A stretch of DNA of 16,099 nucleotides from Acidobacteriota bacterium (GTDB lineage: Bacteria; Acidobacteriota; Thermoanaerobaculia; Multivoradales; JAHEKO01), in contig JAOTUP010000012.1 in NCBI GenBank assembly GCA_029863825.1, forward strand, positions 1-16,099, given 5' to 3'. The translations under genes and the position numbers were made by a program. Positions 1 to 6,524 of this stretch are shown here, in pieces; within the stretch, counting starts at the first letter, position 1; every line of letters begins with the position of its first letter. Below the pieces are notes generated by a model. That model had not been told where the DNA came from, searched no databases, and saw only the letters and a list, made by a program, of their open reading frames with translations.

Positions 1-1
1 T

Positions 2-634
2 TCCGATGAGGAATTCGGGCTGGCAACTCCCGAATACGCCATCGAGCTCGACCTCGAAGGGAGGTCGGCTCCGTTCACTCTCACTGTCGGATCGACTACT
101 GGGTCGAGTACGCGCCGGTACTATGCCGTCGAGGATTCCAGATTCACCGTTGACTCCGATCTTCCGAATCTGCTCGATCGGCCGGCTGTGGAATGGCAGT
201 CGAGACGGTGGGCGCGTTTGGAGAGCTTCCAGACTGACGCTGCCGAGATAGCTCTGGGGGACTTGGAGGGGAGACTCGAAAGGAGCGATGGTGAGTGGAG
301 GTGGAATAACGAGCCGGTATCGTACTCGGCGGCGGCTGATTTTCTGGATACGGTCACCGATGTCACCGGTGTACGAATCGTCCCCCGGTCGGACGTCGAC
401 GTTGAGATCGACAGGCGGCCGATACTCACCCTGGCGCTCTCTGCGGCGGAGCGGGTCGAGAATCTCACCATCTGGTCCAACGAGGGTGGCGCGCTTCTGG
501 CCGGTCGCGAGGGACGCGACTATGTGCTGGAGATCGAGCGGGAGCAGCTCGAGCTCATGCGAGCGGCAGTGATGGTTCTGCAAGACAGCTCGGGTGATGA
601 GGGCGCGAGCGAAGAATCTCTTCCCTTGGAGTAG
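2..634 (+). CDS. DUF4340 domain protein, 5'-truncated by window edge
   Basis: The reading frame is open from base 2 to the TAG at 632-634, giving about 210 residues without the true N-terminus. The visible start reads FGLATPEYAIELDLEG, followed by a stretch ending in TRRYYAVEDS and then VDSDLPNLLDRPAVEW. This is the typical DUF4340 order: 'YGL..P...v.l', a small beta-rich unit with a TxxG-like turn, then a 'yaV..s..v..v....l..l' segment. A second similar unit seems to follow around residues 100-190. DUF4340 proteins are usually found next to ABC-type permease genes of the gliding or auxiliary transport class; that neighbour would lie off the left edge. The biochemical function of the family is not established. 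It converges on the mutase gene with only 19 bp between the two stop codons, and I see no terminator there. The domain call is by recall of family patterns, not by search. Confidence 0.7.
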   Translation, partial: SDEEFGLATPEYAIELDLEGRSAPFTLTVGSTTGSSTRRYYAVEDSRFTVDSDLPNLLDRPAVEWQSRRWARLESFQTDAAEIALGDLEGRLERSDGEWRWNNEPVSYSAAADFLDTVTDVTGVRIVPRSDVDVEIDRRPILTLALSAAERVENLTIWSNEGGALLAGREGRDYVLEIEREQLELMRAAVMVLQDSSGDEGASEESLPLE

Positions 635-653
635 TCGCTCGCACGGCCCTCGT

Positions 654-2255
654 TTAGCGGAGATCTCCGTCGTGGTGCTCGCCGAAGACTCCTCGAAGCT
701 CATCCGAGACCTCGCCGACCGTGGCGCCGGCTCGAACGCACTCGAGGAGAGCCGGCATCAGATTGTCGGAACCGCGCGCCCGGTCGCGGAGAGCGAGTCC
801 TGCTGCCCTGAGCCGGTCTTCCGAGCGACCGGCTCGAAAGGCGCGTAGACGCTCGATCTGACGCTGCTCACTCTCCGCGTCGAGCGTCAAGCTCTCGAGC
901 TGCGCCTCCATGTCAGAACGATGGACATTGATACCGACAATCTTCCGCTCGCCCTTTTCCATGGCTATCTGTTCACTGTAAGCGGCGTTGGCGATCTCGT
1001 CCTGTTGGAATCCTTGCTCGAGGGCGCTGATTGGACCCCCGAGGGCGTCAATGCGCCGTAGGTAATCACGGGCATAGCGAACGATTTCGTCAGTCAAGGC
1101 CTCAATCGCATAGGCACCTCCCAAGGGATCGGCGATGTCGGCAATGCCGGTCTCGTGGGCCAGGATTTGTTGTGTCCTCAGCGCGAGCTGAGCTGAGCGC
1201 TCTGTCGGAAGCGCGATGGCCTCATCATTGGCGTTGGTATGCAGGGACTGCGTGCCTCCGCAGATCGCCGCAAGAGCCTGGATGGCGACCCGTACGGCGT
1301 TGTTCTCCGGCTGTTGGGCGGTCAAGGCCGATCCGGCAGTCTGGGTGTGAAACCGGAGCCACAGCGAGCGTTCCTGGCGCGGGTCAAAACGCTCCCTGAC
1401 GAGCTCGGCCCAAAGCCTCCTCGCAGCGCGGAACTTCGCGACTTCTTCGAGAAAGTTGTTGTGGGCGTTAAAGAAGAACGACAAGCGAGGAGCGAAGTCG
1501 TCGATCTCGAGGCCGCGCTCCAGCACCGCCTCGACGTAAGCCAAGGCATTGGCAAGCGTGAATGCGACTTCGTGAATCGCTGTGCAGCCAGCCTCTCGCA
1601 TGTGATAACCGGAGATCGAGATGGGGTTCCATTTCGGAACCTCGAGAGCACAAAACGAGATGACGTCGGCAACCAGCCGCATCGATTCGGGGGGCGGAAA
1701 GATGAAGGTCCCGCGGGCGGCGTACTCCTTCAGGATGTCGTTCTGAACCGTTCCGCCGAGGCGGCTCCAGGGCACGCCGCGCTCCTCCGCCAGCACCAGG
1801 TACAGGGCCAACAGCGTCGCGGCCGTCGAGTTGATGGTCATCGAGGTAGTGACGCGCTCGAGGGGGATGTCCGCGAAGAGTCGTCGCATGTCATCAATTG
1901 AATCGATGGCGACACCGACCTTCCCGACCTCGCCACGGGCCATGACATGATCCGAGTCATAGCCGATCTGCGTCGGCAAGTCGAAAGCCACGGACAGGCC
2001 AGTTATCCCTTGATCGAGAAGAAACTTGTAGCGTCTGTTTGATTCGTCTGCGTCACCGAAGCCTGCGTACTGGCGCATTGTCCACAATCGTTTGCGGTAC
2101 ATCTCGCGGTAGAGGCCCCGCGTGTACGGGAACTCGCCCGGGTCGCCCAGCGTAGTGCGATAGGCCTCGTCCAAGCTGGCGGCGGTCGGCCGATAGGTGA
2201 CGTCGAGACGGAGACCGGACGGTGTGGTTCGCGGGTTGGAATTGTCGTCAGTCAT
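654..2255 (-). CDS. methylmalonyl-CoA mutase large (catalytic) subunit, without B12 domain
   Basis: This 533-residue protein covers the acyl-CoA-binding TIM barrel of methylmalonyl-CoA mutase. It reversibly rearranges (R)-methylmalonyl-CoA and succinyl-CoA in propionate and branched-chain metabolism. Signatures include WTMRQYAGFG (Tyr63), GLSVAFDLPTQIGYDSDH, QNDILKEYAARGTF (Arg181), SISGYHMREAG (His218), FFFNAHNNFLEEVAKFRAAR, RFHTQTAGSALTAQQPENN and GGTQSLHTNANDEA. Tyr63, Arg181 and His218 line up in spacing with Tyr89, Arg207 and His244 of the Propionibacterium enzyme. The C-terminus ends soon after the barrel, with no DxHxxG cobalamin-binding domain. A separate small B12 subunit must be encoded elsewhere. 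The FNAHNNF form resembles the archaeal-type split mutases; related split enzymes act on isobutyryl- or 2-hydroxyisobutyryl-CoA, so exact substrate is an inference. The ATG at 2255 lies 6 nt after a perfect TATAAT box, suggesting a leaderless mRNA. Confidence 0.93.
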   Translation of the reverse strand: MTDDNSNPRTTPSGLRLDVTYRPTAASLDEAYRTTLGDPGEFPYTRGLYREMYRKRLWTMRQYAGFGDADESNRRYKFLLDQGITGLSVAFDLPTQIGYDSDHVMARGEVGKVGVAIDSIDDMRRLFADIPLERVTTSMTINSTAATLLALYLVLAEERGVPWSRLGGTVQNDILKEYAARGTFIFPPPESMRLVADVISFCALEVPKWNPISISGYHMREAGCTAIHEVAFTLANALAYVEAVLERGLEIDDFAPRLSFFFNAHNNFLEEVAKFRAARRLWAELVRERFDPRQERSLWLRFHTQTAGSALTAQQPENNAVRVAIQALAAICGGTQSLHTNANDEAIALPTERSAQLALRTQQILAHETGIADIADPLGGAYAIEALTDEIVRYARDYLRRIDALGGPISALEQGFQQDEIANAAYSEQIAMEKGERKIVGINVHRSDMEAQLESLTLDAESEQRQIERLRAFRAGRSEDRLRAAGLALRDRARGSDNLMPALLECVRAGATVGEVSDELRGVFGEHHDGDLR

Positions 2256-2261
2256 GAGTCG

Positions 2262-2267
2262 ATTATA
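2262..2267 (-). promoter_or_regulatory. -10 box (TATAAT) of the mutase gene, leaderless
   Basis: On the minus strand an exact TATAAT is followed by six bases and then the ATG of the mutase gene. With normal -10 to +1 spacing (6-8 nt), transcription would begin at or within a base or two of the A of ATG, so the mRNA would lack a leader and a Shine-Dalgarno sequence. No good -35 box is visible at 16-18 bp upstream. The assignment rests on the -10 hexamer and the absence of any SD before the start. Confidence 0.5.
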
Positions 2268-2863
2268 GGCGTGACGGAGCCGGTTGACCGACCCTGTAGT
2301 CCGCTTGATTCACGAACGAGGCTGGGGTGCCGAAGCACAATATCTTGTGGTAGTGACTTGACAGCAGCCCAATATGTCGTCCACACTCTGCAGAGGTACG
2401 AAAACTCCCGTTTCGAGAACCGTGTTGCGCTGGATGCCATCAACTCAGAATTTACTCGAGAAGCGTTGTTGCGATCTCGCGGAGTGGCGACGACTTGATG
2501 TGCTCGAGAATTTGCAAGCGAGAATGATGCGGTGGGGTCGACGACGATCAACCTCCCGGCGACGCGGCTCTCGAGGCGAAGAAAGGGAGTCGAGCAACAG
2601 CCGGCGGGGCTTCGGTGGACCTGTCAGAGGTCGCGCGAAAGTTGTGGAAGTTCCGTCGGGTTTGAGTTATCGTCAAGAGACGAACGGAAGAGCTCGGCGG
2701 GGCAGAGTTGAGGAATCTTTGTGCAGTGTCCATACCGTGCTGACTGCAAAGGAAGATGCTGAGTTGAGAGAGGAGTTCACGCACTCGACGCATCGTTGCT
2801 TCGAGCGCATGACTGACGTGCGGAAAAAAGGCAGGGAGCAATGGCGCTTCCTCGCACAGACTT

Positions 2864-2898
2864 GGACCATCACCGGTCCGTAGGCCCCTCTGCGGGGC
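2864..2898 (+). promoter_or_regulatory. two adjacent small hairpins in the leader of the H1-like gene
   Basis: The first hairpin is GGACC (2864-2868) with GGTCC (2875-2879). The second is GCCCC (2884-2888) with GGGGC (2894-2898). Both have 5-bp stems and 5-6 nt loops. The second ends only a few bases before the ribosome-binding site GGGAGG (2899-2904 region), so it could limit ribosome access. The sequences are seen directly; a regulatory role is inference. Confidence 0.35.
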
Positions 2899-2912
2899 GG
2901 GAGGCAGATCCG

Positions 2913-3221
2913 ATGGCAGCGAAGAAGAAGACGACGAAGAGGAAGGCAACCAAGAAGAAGGTTGCCAGGAAGCGTCCGGCCAAGAAGCGGGCGACGAAGA
3001 AGAAGGCGACGAAGAAGAAGGCGACCAAGAAGAAGGCGACCAAGAAGAAGGCCGCAAAGAAGCGTCCGGCCAAGAAGCGGGCGACCAAGAAGAAGGCAAC
3101 CAAGAAGAAGGCCGCAAAGAAGCGTCCGGCCAAGAAGCGGGCGACCAAGAAGAAGGCGACCAAGAAGAAGAGAGTTGCCAAGCGGAAGACGGCCAGAAAG
3201 AAGACGGCCCGAAGGAAATAG
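2913..3221 (+). CDS. lysine/alanine-rich histone H1-like DNA-binding protein
   Basis: The protein has 102 residues, almost entirely Lys, Ala, Thr, Arg and Pro. It opens MAAKKKTTKRKATKKK and continues with KKAT, KRPAKKRAT and KKAAK units, ending in TARRK. This composition matches the bacterial H1-like group (Chlamydia Hc1/Hc2 tails, AlgP-type KPAA repeats, the disordered tails of some HU proteins). Such proteins bind nucleic acid non-specifically and compact the nucleoid. No folded domain is present, so the whole protein should be disordered. I chose the ATG at 2913 because GGGAGG lies about 8 nt upstream and the repeat-like composition begins there. An in-frame ATG at 2841 would add 24 unrelated residues. 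The reverse strand and the third frame are also open only because the repeat is so simple. A terminator follows. The gene stands alone between gene-poor DNA and a thioredoxin gene. Confidence 0.82.
   Translation: MAAKKKTTKRKATKKKVARKRPAKKRATKKKATKKKATKKKATKKKAAKKRPAKKRATKKKATKKKAAKKRPAKKRATKKKATKKKRVAKRKTARKKTARRK
2969..3168 (+). repeat. in-gene tandem repeat, 60-bp unit (20 residues)
   Basis: The sequence AGCGTCCGGCCAAGAAGCGG recurs at 2971, 3061 and 3121. The last two copies are 60 bp apart and nearly identical through their whole length. The first interval is 90 bp because extra AAGAAGGCGACC-type units are inserted. At protein level the unit is KRPAKKRATKKK followed by ATKKKAAK. Expansion or contraction by multiples of 15, 30 or 60 bp would keep the frame, so length may vary between strains. 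Confidence 0.85.
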
Positions 3222-3243
3222 TCACAGCGAACGTCTCGGTTGT

Positions 3244-3286
3244 ACCGTGGGCTGGGGGTGCGAGCATCACCGGTCCGCGGTTTTTT
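3244..3286 (+). terminator. probable Rho-independent terminator of the H1-like gene
   Basis: ACCGTGG (3244-3250) pairs with CCGCGGT (3275-3281), including one G-U wobble. An inner GGTG/CACC stem (3257-3260 with 3268-3271) sits inside. A run of six T (3281-3286) follows directly. It begins 22 nt after the H1-like stop codon. The internal loops weaken the stem, so confidence is moderate. Confidence 0.5.
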
Positions 3287-3359
3287 GTCTCTGATGACGC
3301 AGTGTTTCGCGTATGCTAGGTGTGCAATGAGGATGATCTATGGTGACGCTTTGGCGCCG

Positions 3360-3884
3360 ATGTCGAGGTTTCTCCTCTGCACTGTAGTCGCTGCAGTGGC
3401 GTTAACTGCCTGCGCTGCAGAGCACGGCTCGCAGGCTGACGTCGCCGGGGACGATAGAACGAGTATGCAGTTTCGCCTTGCGTCGCTCGATGGCGGCTCT
3501 CTAGGGCCAGACGATTTTCGGGGTCACGTCGTACTCTTCGAGTTCTGGGCCACGTGGTGCACACCCTGCCACATGCAGGCAGACATCCTCGAACCGGTGT
3601 ACAGGGAGTTTTCAGGGTCGGGCGTGAAGTTTGTAGCCGTCAGTCTCGGCGAGCCCGAGGGAACCGTCAGGACGTTCGTCGAGGCACGGCCCTTTCCGTA
3701 CCCGGTTCTCATCGACCCCAACGATGACGTCTCCACGCGCTTGGGCATCTACGTACTGCCGACAGTCATGATTCTGAATCCGGAGGGGCACATCGTCTAC
3801 TTGCAGGAAGGCGTGAGTAGCGGCCGTCGATTGCGGCACGTCCTCACTGAAACGCTCAGAGAATCTGCTGTGGCAGCGACCTAG
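3360..3884 (+). CDS. TlpA/ResA-type thioredoxin-fold lipoprotein
   Basis: A 174-residue envelope thiol-disulfide oxidoreductase. The N-terminus MSRFLLCTVVAAVALTAC is a lipoprotein signal peptide with lipobox L-T-A-C (Cys18), so the mature protein should be membrane-anchored outside the cytoplasm. The thioredoxin-like domain runs from about residue 36 to 170. It has the active site WATWCTPC (Cys67, Cys70) and the cis-proline loop YVLPTVMI (Pro134). Proteins of this class reduce cysteine pairs in apo-cytochrome c or other exported proteins; the partner here is unknown. Upstream in-frame starts exist at 3327 (ATG, 9 nt after a TATGCT -10-like box) and 3240 (TTG). I prefer 3360 because it gives a compact canonical lipoprotein signal, although no strong SD precedes it. 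It appears to be monocistronic. Confidence 0.88.
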   Translation: MSRFLLCTVVAAVALTACAAEHGSQADVAGDDRTSMQFRLASLDGGSLGPDDFRGHVVLFEFWATWCTPCHMQADILEPVYREFSGSGVKFVAVSLGEPEGTVRTFVEARPFPYPVLIDPNDDVSTRLGIYVLPTVMILNPEGHIVYLQEGVSSGRRLRHVLTETLRESAVAAT

Positions 3885-4052
3885 CCACGTCGCGTCGGGG
3901 AGGTCGAAGACCTTCTGTAGCTGACGTCCGATGAAGAGCGAGACACCGTGGAAGACGGGAGCAACCGTTGCAGCAGGCGGGGCAGCTCCGACCTCTAGAC
4001 TTCTGCACAGCCGCGGAGTACCTCTCGGCGGCAACGGGCGAATGGTGGGCTC

Positions 4053-4304
4053 ATGAGCGTTAATATTCGTGACATCTCGATCAAGTGTGGAAACTGCGAT
4101 ACGTATCAAACGTTGTGCGGCTTCGGCAGCCGCGGAGACTCCCATGTATATCGCTATGAATGCGAGAACACGGTCTGCGATCCAGCAGTGACTCGAACGT
4201 TCGTCGAGATCTCGGTGGAGCTTGACGAGTTCGCTCGCCGTGATCCCGCCTGGGAAGATCACAAACATCGACGGGCCACCGACGATCTTGAGGAGAAGAA
4301 TTGA
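4053..4304 (+). CDS. small zinc-ribbon-like protein coupled to the GAPDH homologue
   Basis: An 83-residue acidic protein I do not recognise. It has Cys12 and Cys15 (KCGNC), Cys22, and then a second pair in YECENTVCD. Four of these cysteines could form a zinc knuckle or ribbon over the first 45 residues. The C-terminal half is charged and probably helical (ELDEFARRDPAWEDHKHRR). The stop codon overlaps the ATG of the next gene by one base (TGATG), so the two are translationally coupled, and a functional link with the GAPDH-like enzyme is likely. The reading frame is supported by the coupling and the conserved-looking Cys pattern. The SD in front of the ATG is weak. Confidence 0.65.
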   Translation: MSVNIRDISIKCGNCDTYQTLCGFGSRGDSHVYRYECENTVCDPAVTRTFVEISVELDEFARRDPAWEDHKHRRATDDLEEKN

Positions 4305-5365
4305 TGAGGAAGATCGTGCATGTTGTCGGGACCGGAACAATTGGTGAGCCTCTGATCGGTCTGTTCACCGATTTTCGAGACCGATTGGGGATCGATGAAG
4401 TCACGTTCCACAAGCGGACACCGCTCGAGTTCGACAAAGCTCGCATTCGTCATCTCATAGATCGCGGGGCACACCTGGCGGCGGACAGAGAGCGGCGGAC
4501 CGCATTCGAGAATCTGGGGCTGCGGGTGGATTACGAGACGACGGAGGCACTGGAGCGAGCGACTGTGGTGATGGATTGCACTCCGGCCGGCAACGAGAAC
4601 AAGGAAAAGCACTATAAGCGGTTGCCTGCGGTGAAGGGTTTTCTCGCCCAGGGCAGTGAGTTTGGCTTCGGAAAGCCTTACGCCCGCGGCATCAATGAAG
4701 AGGCCTTCGTGGCCGGCGATGACCGCTTCGTGCAGATCGTGTCGTGCAACACTCACAACATCACGACCCTCATCAAGACGATCTGTGATGACGACGGGAT
4801 GTACTGTCTGGAACAGGGGAACTTCGTCTGTATGCGGCGTGCGAATGATGTGACTCAGCTGGACAAGTTCATTCCCGCGCCGCACGTCGGAAGTCATAAC
4901 GATCCGGAGTACGGCACACATCATGCGCGTGACGCCCACTACCTGTTCGAGACGCTTGACCAGAACTTCAATGTGTTCTCGAGTGCCGTCAAGTTGAACA
5001 CGCAGTACATGCACTCCATCTGGTTTCGCCTCGCTCTCACACGGGACAGCTCGGTCCAGGAAGTGGTCGACAGGCTGCGCGCAAACCCGCGCGTTGCGCT
5101 GACCGACAAACAGCAGGCCAACGTGGTCTTCAGCTTTGGTCGAGACCATGGATACTACGGCCGCATCTTGTCGCAGACGGTGGTCGTACTACCGACGCTC
5201 GCCGTGCGACACGCCCGGGAGGTCTACGGGTTCTGCTTCACGCCGCAGGACGGGAACTCTCTGCTGTCATCAGTCGCCGCGGTTCTATGGCACCTGGAAG
5301 GAAGCTGGGAGGCCGTCTCAGAGCGACTGAGCCCGCTGCGTCGATGGGTCTACCAAGAGATCTGA
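4304..5365 (+). CDS. archaeal-type (type II) glyceraldehyde-3-phosphate dehydrogenase homologue
   Basis: A 353-residue NAD(P)-dependent dehydrogenase-like protein. The N-terminal Rossmann loop is VVGTGTIGEP (Gly9, Gly11, Gly14). The catalytic loop VSCNTHN places the nucleophile at Cys148, matching the VVSCNTTGL motif of archaeal phosphorylating GAPDH. Further correspondences by recall of the Pyrococcus enzyme are VMDCTPAG with VDATPGG, MRRANDV with MIRRAADP, GSHNDPEYG with PSHHGPDV, QYMHSIWF with MHVHSIMV, and QDGNSLLSS with QESDVIPEN. Divergence is large and Asn-Asp replaces His-Gly near the histidine motif, so the substrate may be another phosphorylated aldehyde. I start at ATG 4304. TTG 4301 is in frame but the ATG overlaps the previous stop in the usual coupled way. 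Classical bacterial GAPDH (GapA) has a different sequence and is not seen in this window. Confidence 0.8.
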   Translation: MRKIVHVVGTGTIGEPLIGLFTDFRDRLGIDEVTFHKRTPLEFDKARIRHLIDRGAHLAADRERRTAFENLGLRVDYETTEALERATVVMDCTPAGNENKEKHYKRLPAVKGFLAQGSEFGFGKPYARGINEEAFVAGDDRFVQIVSCNTHNITTLIKTICDDDGMYCLEQGNFVCMRRANDVTQLDKFIPAPHVGSHNDPEYGTHHARDAHYLFETLDQNFNVFSSAVKLNTQYMHSIWFRLALTRDSSVQEVVDRLRANPRVALTDKQQANVVFSFGRDHGYYGRILSQTVVVLPTLAVRHAREVYGFCFTPQDGNSLLSSVAAVLWHLEGSWEAVSERLSPLRRWVYQEI

Positions 5366-5684
5366 GGCATCCTCGAAGCGGGAGTCCGCTGGCAGGCAGG
5401 CGCGGTCTTCGCGTCAACGTAATGCCATCAGGGCTGGCGCAGCCGGCTTTGTGGATTCTGAGTCGCCGGCGAACAGGTCCGATAGACGCGTGGGAAGGTG
5501 AGAACGTGGGATTCCGGCGCGGTGATGTGCGAGGGCCCGTCGAGCCGTGCAGTGGCGGCGCTGGTCCCCAGGGACAGCGTTGGAGAGCCTGCACTGGGCG
5601 CATGGGTCGGGATGAATGGCGTCTCCCGGCCTCTGCCAGGGATGAGTGCTCGGGAAGCTGCGGTTCGGTTGGGAGATCGCGCGA
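5366..5684. other. gap with no recognised gene; contains a strong hairpin
   Basis: About 320 bases separate the GAPDH homologue from the metallo-beta-lactamase gene. A plus-strand frame starting with GTG at 5498 stays open into the next gene, but its sequence matches nothing I know and it overlaps that gene in another frame. The clearest structure is a hairpin at 5559-5579, CGCTG paired with CAGCG and TCCC with GGGA around a bulged G. GTGCAG (5547-5552) and CTGCAC (5589-5594) enclose it. No T run follows, so it is not an obvious terminator. Confidence 0.45.
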
Positions 5685-6524
5685 GTGACAGGGAGGATCC
5701 GACTCGACCAGCTATCGGTGAACGGTGTTTCGCGAGGGGGCGTCGAGACCTGGTTCAAGGTCCGGCCATCGGGAGTTGCGTTCGATGTCGGTCGCGGTGC
5801 GCCGGAGCTGGCAGGCGTCGAGCACGTATTCCTTTCGCACGGTCATCTGGATCACGCTTCCGGCATCCCCTTCCTCCTGTCGCAGCGAGCACTGCAGGGT
5901 CTCGGTTCTCTGACGGTGTTTTGTCCGTTGGCGCTGCAATCGCCACTGGAGGCGTTTATCGCCGCCGCAGCGAGAGTCGAAGGGCGGCAGTACGAGTACG
6001 AGATTCGGCCATTGCGCCCTGGTGACCGAGTCAGCGTCGGCGGCGACATGCACGTCGCGGCGTTCGAGACGACGCATGTCGTCGCCAGTCTCGGGTACCA
6101 TTTGATTCAGTCGGTACGCCGACTGCGCGGAGAGTTCGCCTCCTTGTCTCCAGACGCGTTGACTCGACTACGAGAACGGGGCGAGGACGTGGAAATGCGG
6201 GAAGAGCGGCTTCTCGTGTCATACACGGGGGATACTGGCTCCGCGGTCTTCGCGTCCGAGCCTCGGGTTTTGACTTCGAGAGTTCTGATTTTGGAATGCA
6301 CCTTCATCAATCCCGAATGGCGAGAGTCCGCAGCGCAGTACGGCCACATCCATATCGACGACCTGAAGGACAGAGCTGGTAGTTTTGCCAACGAGCTGAT
6401 CGTTTTGCATCACTTGAGTCGTCGGTTTTCGCTCGCTGAGCTACGAGACATCGTAGACCGAGAGCTCCCGGGTCTCGCGTCGCGGGTGGTGATCTTCGGA
6501 GAAGCGGAGGAGGGGGTTGTCTGA
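5685..6524 (+). CDS. metallo-beta-lactamase fold hydrolase, RNase Z-like
   Basis: A 279-residue protein with the metal motif SHGHLDH (His52, His54, Asp56, His57) after GVAFDVGRG. A later Asp ligand lies in SYTGDTGS, and the C-terminal histidines in HIHIDD and LHHLSRR. This order (VSRGGVETW..., HxHxDH, TGDT, late His) fits the RNase Z-like branch of the family, which cleaves tRNA 3' trailers or acts on other phosphodiesters. It is somewhat shorter than typical RNase Z, and I do not see the AxDxT exosite motif, so it may not be the housekeeping tRNase. Start choice: GTG 5685 has GGGAG about 9 nt upstream and gives the family-like N-terminus. GTG 5646 in frame is the alternative. The 3' end overlaps the next gene by 8 nt, pointing to an RNA-processing operon. 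Confidence 0.85.
   Translation: MTGRIRLDQLSVNGVSRGGVETWFKVRPSGVAFDVGRGAPELAGVEHVFLSHGHLDHASGIPFLLSQRALQGLGSLTVFCPLALQSPLEAFIAAAARVEGRQYEYEIRPLRPGDRVSVGGDMHVAAFETTHVVASLGYHLIQSVRRLRGEFASLSPDALTRLRERGEDVEMREERLLVSYTGDTGSAVFASEPRVLTSRVLILECTFINPEWRESAAQYGHIHIDDLKDRAGSFANELIVLHHLSRRFSLAELRDIVDRELPGLASRVVIFGEAEEGVV

Larger units (their letters stand above)
2256..2912. other. gene-poor region between divergent mutase and H1-like genes
   Basis: About 650 bases carry no gene I can defend. The mutase promoter is at the left end and the H1-like leader (paired hairpins) at the right end. One plus-strand frame reads sensibly for roughly 45 residues (TAAQYVVHTLQRYENSRFEN, then NRVALDAINSEFTREALL, ending at a TGA at 2496-2498), but it has no good start or SD and no recognisable homologue. 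It could be the decayed end of an old gene. The other open frames here are rich in Arg/Ser in the way expected of non-coding GC-rich DNA. Confidence 0.5.

Noticed and set aside
2374..2883. Plus-strand 169-codon frame before the H1-like gene
   Set aside because: Arg/Ser-rich, no SD and no recognisable motif; its end overlaps the structured leader of the H1-like gene.
2969..3168. CRISPR array
   Set aside because: The repeats are contiguous, in frame and inside a coding sequence, with no unique spacers.
2870..3294. Hydrophobic minus-strand frame (Phe/Leu/Val/Ala repeats) and Arg-rich plus-strand frame through the H1-like repeat
   Set aside because: Both are automatic results of AAG/GCG-rich repeats read in other frames; only the Lys/Ala frame has an SD and a known family pattern.
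3612..4340. Minus-strand 242-codon frame over the thioredoxin gene and the following gap
   Set aside because: Antisense to the well-supported TlpA-like gene and the zinc-ribbon gene; no family resemblance or SD.
4259..5149. Minus-strand 296-codon frame over the GAPDH homologue
   Set aside because: Shadow of the plus-strand gene, whose Rossmann and SCNT motifs are clear.
5498..6025. Plus-strand 175-codon GTG frame
   Set aside because: Runs far into the metallo-beta-lactamase gene in a different frame and matches nothing; a decayed gene in 5498-5684 cannot be excluded.
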